A DNA stretch of 21,066 bases. It comes from a virus. Both the position numbers and the translations under genes were made by a program. The notes under the pieces are model-generated. The model saw only the letters and a list, made by a program, of their open reading frames with translations, was not told the DNA's origin and searched no databases. The stretch is taken from positions 1-21,066 of IMG/VR virus record IMGVR_UViG_3300035703_000447; one strand, 5' to 3'. This document shows positions 15,735 through 21,066 of the stretch, piece by piece (the first letter of the stretch is position 1; every line of letters starts with the position of its first letter).

Positions 15735-18700
15735 CTAATGCTAACTCCGGTATTTGCTGATAATGTAGTTGGATTTGCAGTAATGCTATTCACTACTGTA
15801 ATATTTGCTGTATTCAATACCGGCATAAACATTTCGTCGCTGTCTGCTGCAATTTCAAATAAGCTAGTTGTGGCGGTGATATTGTTGATAGGAGAAATTG
15901 TAATTTGTGAAATTTGTCCGACCATTTGTGTATGTATATATGCTGCCATTTCGGTGAAGTAAAATGTTTCACCGAAATCCCAGTTGTCAACACTAAAATA
16001 CTGATCTATCAACTTTACTACTTTTTGTTTTATTTCAGTGTCGCTCATTGTGGCATTGCTGTTTTTTACCACACGGAAAGTGGCTTGTAGTTCGCCGGGT
16101 GCAAGTTCTCCAAACAGTATTTTAAACTTAACAGGTCTGTAAACGATCTGATCGCTAATGGATTTTTTACTGTCAAGACTGCTAAACATTGTGGACAATT
16201 CTGAAATAGTTGGCGGATTGGGTTTTGAATAAGGACGTCCGTCGTACACCGCCCATGTTCTAAACGCAGACTCATAGCTGCGTAATAGTACAAACGTATC
16301 GATAATGTTGGTGCTGCTGGGATCAATCACTTGATTTAAGTCCGCAACTCTGTTATACTTCATGTGTAGTGCGGCACGGCCGTTCACAGTTGTATTACCT
16401 TCGTCGTCATACACAGTGTAATCGTAACCATATTCAGACACTGTACCGAGATTAATAGTTTCAGTTGAAGCAATCTCATGATAAGCTGCTGGATTATTTG
16501 GGAATCCATCGTTGTCTGGGTCTGCTAATGTAACTCTCAACTTGTGCGGATCAGTATAACCATCGTTGTATATAAAATAACCAAAACTGTTGAATGTGTA
16601 GGTTCTGTTTAGTGGAACGTTGTTGTTAGTAGATTTTGTATTGATAGGCAAAATGTCAAAACGATCTTTGCCTGGTTTCAATGTTTCGCTGCTGAATGTT
16701 TCAGCAAAATTGAGATTGTTGAATCTCAATGTTGTTTCACTGCCAATTACATAACGTGTTTTTCTAGTTAAAATTTCCCAATTGGTACCGGAGTAATTCA
16801 CACGAATTACCCAGCTGTTGTCTAATCCAGTGTCACTGGTGTCATTTTCGTATTCTCTACTCCAGCTAGATGCACTGTTACTCACAATACCATTGGTGGG
16901 CAAGTTACTGCTGTCTACCACTGACCATTCTTGTGTATCTGCGTCATAGCGCAGCGCAAATGTGTTTCTATTTTCTAGCTTGCTTAACACTTCAGTTTTC
17001 ACTAATGATGTTAGTTCAAATTCCCAACTTGGAACAATACGCTTAATTCTAGCGCCTGCAGGTATAATACTACTCAATGTAACTGCACCACGTCCTGAAG
17101 GGTCGATTCCTGTTGGCGTACCTGCTGCATCATCTTCACCCAAGCCAGTATTGTGTAATTTAACAATTCTAGCCCAACGAGTGTTTGCATCGGCTACTAT
17201 AACTCTTGCACTTGCACCAGTACCGCCACCGCCGGTGAATGTAATATTTGTTGCAGTGGTGTAGTTTTGTCCGCTATTGGTAATACTCACACTCACTACC
17301 ACACCTGCAGATATATTTGCAACACCAGTAGCACTAGAACCAGCACCTAGTATTTGAACAGTGGGTGCGCTGGTATAGCCGCTGCCGCCATTGAGTATTT
17401 CAATGGTTTGTACGTAACCTGTTTTATATGGACTTGTGATGAATTCTACCAACCCGTTAACTTCCAGTTTTCGCAACGGAGCACTGGCAGTGTCTCCTAG
17501 TCTCTGTACAACACCGTTGAAATTGATGTGCCCGGTTGATGTGTTGTTGCCTTTGCTTATCTGGTTCCAACGATAGGTTCCGGTAGGGTCAGTTTCTTCT
17601 TGTCCCGACACAAAATATGTTATCGAAGCAGTAGTGTCACTGTATTGCGTGTCTACATCAAACGCTCCACTAAGACCGTAAAAATGTCTGTGATAGTAGA
17701 AGTTTTTAACTTCTGGATGATTTAGTATAGGGCGAACATAACGCTGAAAAAGTTGTTCAGAGTTCATGTTGTTGGGTAGTGTTACGATATTTCTAGTGGT
17801 AACATCTTCTTGATACAAATATGCATCGTCTGTGTATTGTATTGCATCACTGTATGTGGCAGTGGGATCATAAAAATCTCTAAATCTACTGTGTCCACTG
17901 TGGACGCGGTTTATACTTTTTATTTTTCTAATGTTTTCGCTTACAGTGATAGGAAACAAGCTGTAGTCATCAGCAGTTACCATTCGGTCTTGTGTAGCGA
18001 AGAATCTTCCTGCATTGGCACGTATACTGTCTATGCTTTCACGTTGACTGCCGTTGCTCACTGTGTTTTTTAAACTACAACGCAGTGTTGCTCTATACAC
18101 ATTACCATCATCACTGATATAATTAAATGACAGTATGATTGTACCTAAATCTGTTGGAAGTAGATTATAAGTTTGGTTTAGACCAGTGCGATACCAAACA
18201 CGTATAATACCGCGTGGTATGTTACCAAATGCACCGTCACCAAACACCACACTTATCTGGTCATTTTCTCTGCTGCTGATAGTATAAATGTCACGTTGAT
18301 TGTTGTTAACAATGTTGAACATTGCGTTAAGACCAAACAGTCTATCAACTTGTGTCCAATTTTTCTGAACTTGCCCAAGTTCGTCGATCGACTGTACCCA
18401 TACATTTCCGTTTGCAACATTGGAATCATTGATATCTAAAATCATGTTAGGCAAGCCATTTTCAACAGTAAAGTCTTTGTAGCTAAGTGTACCTTGCTTG
18501 AATCCTACAAAAAATCCTGTGTTGGGACTATTAAATCCGCCGTTGTCGTTTTTGTACATAAGATCAATTACACTGAATGGATCTGGTGTTTTTTCTTCAA
18601 TTCTGCTCAATGCTTGATTGTAATACAAGCTGTGCATACCAAATGTGGCTCTTGACCCATTCACATACCCGCTAAACGGATAATTGATCTCATTAGTCGA

Positions 18701-19273
18701 ACTGTTGGTCCTGTAGATTTCATACTGTACATTATTGCTAGTGTACTTGGAGTAAGGACTACCGAACTTACTGTTTTGTTGTAGGAAGCTGTTTATAATG
18801 ATTAAGAAATTTTGATAAGTGCTAGGATCTGTAACATCTTCAAATTGTACATCAACACCCGACAAACTGTTTCCGTCAACGTCGTACAAATTTTCTGTTG
18901 TTTTAATACTGTCTACTTTTAACAACCCATTGGCTACTACGTTACGTGTAGGGGTGTATCCTAAAAATTCAGCAATGCGCAGTGCGCTTTCTCTGCGCTC
19001 TGCTGTGCTAAGGAAATTTTCTCTGCTGGCTAGGTCAGCTCTGAACGCAAGGTTGTGTCCTAAGAATGCCATAAGTTCAATTAAGCTGATAAATTCACTT
19101 GAACTTATCCAGTCATTGAAATTCTCTGGGTAATTGTTGTTGATATACTCGACCATTGCGGTTCGTATAGTGTCAAAGTCATATGCTTGAAAATTTGCCT
19201 GAACAAAACTTTCATATACTACACTAAAGTCTTCTGCTGCAAATAAGCTACTTTGTCTTGCGCCTTGTGCCAT
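15731..19273 (-). CDS. gp6: Baseplate wedge subunit gp6 (Baseplate_J-like), enlarged, 1180 aa
   Basis: In T4, gp6 dimers knit the wedges into the inner ring of the baseplate and rearrange on sheath contraction. Here the N-terminal helical region (DWISSSEFISLIELMAFLGH, then NLAFRADLASRENFLSTAER, residues about 55-100) fits this family. Residues about 342-362 contain SVVFGDGAFGNIPRGIIRVW and YRTG, the Baseplate_J signature. The C-terminal part near 1050-1130 (FKILFGELAPGELQATFRVV, VDNWDFGETFYFTEMAAYIH, ISQITISPIN) is also characteristic. At 1180 aa it is much longer than T4 gp6 (about 660). Part of the excess is an insert around residues 620-690 with GSGYTSAPTV-type beta repeats. The start overlaps the gp25 stop (TAATG), and the end overlaps the giant gene (ATGA), so gp25, gp6 and the giant protein are translationally coupled. 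Assignment is secure. Confidence 0.93.
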   Translation of the reverse strand: MAQGARQSSLFAAEDFSVVYESFVQANFQAYDFDTIRTAMVEYINNNYPENFNDWISSSEFISLIELMAFLGHNLAFRADLASRENFLSTAERRESALRIAEFLGYTPTRNVVANGLLKVDSIKTTENLYDVDGNSLSGVDVQFEDVTDPSTYQNFLIIINSFLQQNSKFGSPYSKYTSNNVQYEIYRTNSSTNEINYPFSGYVNGSRATFGMHSLYYNQALSRIEEKTPDPFSVIDLMYKNDNGGFNSPNTGFFVGFKQGTLSYKDFTVENGLPNMILDINDSNVANGNVWVQSIDELGQVQKNWTQVDRLFGLNAMFNIVNNNQRDIYTISSRENDQISVVFGDGAFGNIPRGIIRVWYRTGLNQTYNLLPTDLGTIILSFNYISDDGNVYRATLRCSLKNTVSNGSQRESIDSIRANAGRFFATQDRMVTADDYSLFPITVSENIRKIKSINRVHSGHSRFRDFYDPTATYSDAIQYTDDAYLYQEDVTTRNIVTLPNNMNSEQLFQRYVRPILNHPEVKNFYYHRHFYGLSGAFDVDTQYSDTTASITYFVSGQEETDPTGTYRWNQISKGNNTSTGHINFNGVVQRLGDTASAPLRKLEVNGLVEFITSPYKTGYVQTIEILNGGSGYTSAPTVQILGAGSSATGVANISAGVVVSVSITNSGQNYTTATNITFTGGGGTGASARVIVADANTRWARIVKLHNTGLGEDDAAGTPTGIDPSGRGAVTLSSIIPAGARIKRIVPSWEFELTSLVKTEVLSKLENRNTFALRYDADTQEWSVVDSSNLPTNGIVSNSASSWSREYENDTSDTGLDNSWVIRVNYSGTNWEILTRKTRYVIGSETTLRFNNLNFAETFSSETLKPGKDRFDILPINTKSTNNNVPLNRTYTFNSFGYFIYNDGYTDPHKLRVTLADPDNDGFPNNPAAYHEIASTETINLGTVSEYGYDYTVYDDEGNTTVNGRAALHMKYNRVADLNQVIDPSSTNIIDTFVLLRSYESAFRTWAVYDGRPYSKPNPPTISELSTMFSSLDSKKSISDQIVYRPVKFKILFGELAPGELQATFRVVKNSNATMSDTEIKQKVVKLIDQYFSVDNWDFGETFYFTEMAAYIHTQMVGQISQITISPINNITATTSLFEIAADSDEMFMPVLNTANITVVNSITANPTTLSANTGVSIR
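17205..17410 (-). other. GSGYT-type beta module inserted in gp6
   Basis: Residues about 621-690 of gp6 read IEILNGGSGYTSAPTVQILG, then AGSSATGVANISAGVVVSVS and ITNSGQNYTTATNITFTGGG. This is a two-part repeat of the GSGY..APTV type. It lies between the conserved N-terminal and C-terminal gp6 regions and is related to the module at residues 1410-1475 of the giant protein. T4 gp6 lacks the space for it. Confidence 0.7.
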
Positions 19274-19638
19274 TATTCTATCTCACCCACAAATGTTAAA
19301 TATAATTCTTCCGCAGTACCAGTATCATCATAGATTAACTGTACACGTATATTTAGAGTGTGATCATCTGGCTTTTCCATTTTTAAATCTTGAAAAATCC
19401 ATCTCGGATCACTGTTAACAATACGTATCACATCTTCACGAGCTGCGGTTTCTGTTATTGCGTCTAATGGATCGAAAATCAAATCCCAAATAATGCATCC
19501 AAATGTTGGATTCATTACACGCTCGCCTTTGCGTGTGTAAAAATGATTGGTTAGATCTCTGATCGCAAGTGATTTGTCAGTCAAGACAATATTACCAGTT
19601 GCAGATCCAATAGTGCTGTATCCTACGTATGTTACCAT
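19273..19638 (-). CDS. gp25: Baseplate wedge subunit gp25 (gp25/lysozyme-like family), 121 aa
   Basis: gp25 is a conserved sheath-initiating baseplate protein of contractile tails; it joins the inner wedge to gp6 and gp53 in T4. Residues 32-55 read HFYTRKGERVMNPTFGCIIW then DLIFDP. These align by eye with the T4 gp25 stretch TTRKGSRPFDPEFGCDLSDQ, and the later EDVIRIVNSDPRWI aligns with the T4 helix ending in EPRI. Length (121 aa) is close to T4 gp25 (132 aa). The only usable start in frame is the ATG at 19638: the frame upstream runs back into the stop codon of the 303-aa gene without another ATG, GTG or TTG. There is no visible ribosome site, and a late-promoter box ends just six bases upstream. 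The stop overlaps the gp6 start. Confidence 0.93.
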   Translation of the reverse strand: MVTYVGYSTIGSATGNIVLTDKSLAIRDLTNHFYTRKGERVMNPTFGCIIWDLIFDPLDAITETAAREDVIRIVNSDPRWIFQDLKMEKPDDHTLNIRVQLIYDDTGTAEELYLTFVGEIE

Positions 19639-19643
19639 ACAAA

Positions 19644-19651
19644 TATTTATC
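19644..19651 (-). promoter_or_regulatory. T4-type late promoter box GATAAATA before gp25
   Basis: The minus strand reads ACGATAAATATTTGTATG, with GATAAATA matching the relaxed NATAAATA late box reported for T4-like cyanophages. With T4 spacing the transcript would start at or next to the A of the gp25 ATG, so the mRNA would be nearly leaderless. It lies in one of only three gaps over 20 bases in the window, which supports it. It would drive gp25, gp6 and the giant gene. Confidence 0.6.
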
Positions 19652-19671
19652 GTATAATTAACTACTATGTT

Positions 19672-20583
19672 TTAGATTTTAAGTGTAGCAAATATAATGT
19701 CATTTGTAGTCATTTCTTTTGTAATAGTAAATGAACTACCTTCAGTGATATTAAAATCAAACAAATGTTGTATAATATCTCCATTTACTTTTACTTGCAA
19801 TTTTTCTACAGGAGTCATACTAATAGCACTGCCCATATCAAATAAATTAACAGTACCGTTGTAAGTGAACTTTTTAACCAATAGTGTTTCTTCATAACGC
19901 TTGGCTATGTCACGCTTGATGCTGTTTGGAGTCAATGGCAGAAAATCTAAAGTTTCTGCATAATAAGCAAACCTGGCTCGTCTGAGTTGTTCGTCGTTGA
20001 GTAGTCCTATTTGATTGTCGGCTCTCATTTTATAAATGCCGTTAGTACGCAACCAAGTTCTAGATTTTGGTTTACCGTAATCTGCCAGACGTAATATAGT
20101 TGCAGCTCTTATGCAGTGTTGTTTGTACACGTTGCTGCGCATTATCATGCTTGCTACTGTATCCCATTCTTTGCGTATGATAGGCTCTTTGGTATCGTAA
20201 ATACCTTCACCGGACTTGACTGTTAGTATATCTCCTGTTATCCAGTAGTAAAGCATTAATCCGTCATACACTGACTGTGGCATAGTGGTCACGCCCAACG
20301 CTAGTATTTGTTTTCTAAAAAGGCGTTGTTTGCTTTGAAATACACCAATCCATGTATTGTAAGACTCTTGCTCAGTTATGCCACGACCCAATGTGGTGGT
20401 AACTCCGTATGCTTCACCGTCAAATCCTGTATAAGAATTTAGATTCAGTGCAGTTAATATGAGATTTTCACTAGCGTATATATCACTTACTGCTATATTA
20501 GTTTCATACAACTCGTGAGTTCTAACTACATAATCAGTCCAAGTTGTAATAAAGTAAGTGGGTACTTGTGTGAGCATTATCAT
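19672..20583 (-). CDS. Baseplate-region protein, 303 aa, with a possible degenerate lysozyme-like segment
   Basis: The ATG at 20583 overlaps the hub gene's stop (ATGA) and has a strong GGAGG six bases upstream; a second in-frame ATG lies two codons on. The protein starts MIMLTQVPTYFITTWTDYVV. Residues about 55-120 read GFDGEAYGVTTTLGRGITEQ, ESYNTWIGVFQSKQRLF and MPQSVYDGLMLYYWITGDI. The order of elements (glycine-rich turn, IT.QE helix, long helix, then a DGL...Y..TGDI segment) resembles phage lysozymes of the GH24/T4 type. The characteristic catalytic residues are not clearly in place, so an inactive or remote relative is likelier than an enzyme. The C-terminal 80 residues (VEKLQVKVNGDIIQHLFDFN, ITEGSSFTITKEMTTNDI) look like a small beta domain. 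It does not look like gp53. Its place between hub and gp25 implies a baseplate or tail-tip role; this is inference. Confidence 0.65.
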   Translation of the reverse strand: MIMLTQVPTYFITTWTDYVVRTHELYETNIAVSDIYASENLILTALNLNSYTGFDGEAYGVTTTLGRGITEQESYNTWIGVFQSKQRLFRKQILALGVTTMPQSVYDGLMLYYWITGDILTVKSGEGIYDTKEPIIRKEWDTVASMIMRSNVYKQHCIRAATILRLADYGKPKSRTWLRTNGIYKMRADNQIGLLNDEQLRRARFAYYAETLDFLPLTPNSIKRDIAKRYEETLLVKKFTYNGTVNLFDMGSAISMTPVEKLQVKVNGDIIQHLFDFNITEGSSFTITKEMTTNDIIFATLKI

Positions 20584-21066
20584 CTCATACCTCCAGTGGT
20601 GGGCGGCTTAAACGAGTTACTGGCAGGTGCTACTGATCCTTGCCCAGTGATTCCTGTTTTGCCAGCAGGAGCCACAGTGGATCCTTGCCCACTTGCGCCC
20701 GACGGCTTAGCCAAGTCGTAATCTTTAGCTGTTAGTGCCGAAGAACTAGGCGCTTGTGCCGGAACAACTGTGTCAGCTTCATTATGACCGCCCCACGGTT
20801 CATGTTCGGGCACACGCCCTGCTGTACTTTCTTTGACACCACGATTGGTGGTTATATTGTTAGGAGTAGTCTTAGATGCTTCAGCAGCACTAATACCGTT
20901 CAAGTCTATCATACCGCCCACAGATGACAGCCTGATGTTGCCTGAGCTCCTTAGATGAAGATTGAGTTCTGTGGTCAGCTTTATTTCTTTGTTGCTGTGT
21001 AAATCAATGCCGCCGCCAGCAGTTTCTAGTTTAATGCCGTCACTGCCTCTGCTTTTGATGTTAACT
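20580..21066 (-). CDS. gp5: gp5-like baseplate hub / tail needle protein, C-terminal part only
   Basis: The frame is open to the right window edge (first complete codon at 21065), so the N-terminal OB-fold, and any lysozyme domain, lie outside. The visible start reads VNIKSRGSDGIKLETAGG, IDLHSNKEIKLTTELNLHL and SSGNIRLSSVGGMIDLNG. These are eight-residue-like repeats with alternating hydrophobic residues and Gly, as in the triple-stranded beta-helix of T4 gp5 and VgrG spikes. A segment ESTAGRVPEHEPWGGHNEAD follows; I recall RVP.HEPW in hub proteins of marine T4-like phages. The last 60 residues are Ala/Pro/Gly/Ser-rich with a short tandem duplication (GQGSTVAPAG / GQGSVAPAS) and end SFKPPTTGGMR. 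The needle tip would be expected near the helix end, so this tail may be flexible. A GTG inside the frame at 20921 is not taken as a start. Confidence 0.85.
   Translation of the reverse strand, partial: VNIKSRGSDGIKLETAGGGIDLHSNKEIKLTTELNLHLRSSGNIRLSSVGGMIDLNGISAAEASKTTPNNITTNRGVKESTAGRVPEHEPWGGHNEADTVVPAQAPSSSALTAKDYDLAKPSGASGQGSTVAPAGKTGITGQGSVAPASNSFKPPTTGGMR
20635..20691 (-). repeat. Short direct repeat in the hub gene's low-complexity tail
   Basis: The plus-strand 12-mer GATCCTTGCCCA occurs at 20635-20646 and again at 20680-20691, 45 bases (15 codons) apart. The flanking bases are also similar, so the protein has GQGSTVAPAGKTG followed by TGQGSVAPASNS. This looks like one tandem duplication of a 15-codon unit. 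Confidence 0.7.

Noticed and set aside
19672-20583. Calling the 303-aa protein gp53
   Set aside because: It is longer than T4 gp53 (about 196 aa) and lacks the N-terminal and LysM-like features I associate with gp53; position alone is not enough.
20580-20922. A separate 113-aa gene starting at GTG 20921
   Set aside because: The frame continues upstream without a stop to the window edge with hub-type beta-helix repeats, so this GTG is internal.

Overview
This window is a stretch of a tailed-phage (or prophage-like metagenomic) genome from a T4-like myovirus, most probably marine. The evidence is a gp5-like hub C-terminus, gp25 and gp6 baseplate wedge proteins in T4-like order, a giant structural protein of a type I recognise from marine T4-like phages, and T4-type late promoter boxes (TATAAATA / GATAAATA). 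The DNA is AT-rich. Every gene I accept lies on the minus strand, so the functional order runs from high to low coordinates. No gene-free stretch exceeds about 60 bases. I see no tRNA, CRISPR array, insertion sequence or convincing intrinsic terminator.

Layout in transcription order: (1) 21066-20580, the C-terminal end of the gp5-like hub/needle protein (start lies outside the window), coupled by an ATGA overlap to (2) a 303-aa protein of uncertain function with a possible degenerate lysozyme-like segment (20583-19672). (3) After a 33-nt gap holding a late-promoter box come gp25 (19638-19273), gp6 (19273-15731) and a 3698-aa giant structural protein (15734-4638), linked by TAATG and ATGA overlaps. 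(4) A second late promoter overlaps the giant gene's stop codon and precedes three smaller virion-type genes: a 199-aa protein (4614-4015), a 305-aa tail-fibre-like protein with a recognisable C-terminal domain (4001-3084) and a 386-aa virion protein (3084-1924). (5) A third late promoter in the 56-nt gap at 1868-1923 precedes a 115-aa conserved-looking protein (1867-1520) and two tandem, paralogous glycosyltransferase-like proteins with DxD motifs (1520-624, and 624 to the left edge, truncated).

How the genes work together: the hub, gp25 and gp6 are core baseplate parts. The giant gene sits where T4 has gene 7, directly after gene 6, and probably supplies peripheral wedge or fibre-attachment structure. 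The small genes that follow are probably fibre or baseplate decorations, by analogy with T4 genes 8-12. The glycosyltransferase-like pair is transcribed late with the structural genes, so it could modify virion proteins or a host glycan, but the sequence does not give the substrate.

The most notable points are the giant protein with its roughly 490-residue Thr/Ala/Ser-rich insert, which carries three flagellin-IN-like repeats; the match between late promoters and the only larger gaps in the gene string; a gp25 promoter that would give an almost leaderless mRNA; and the tandem glycosyltransferase paralogues.
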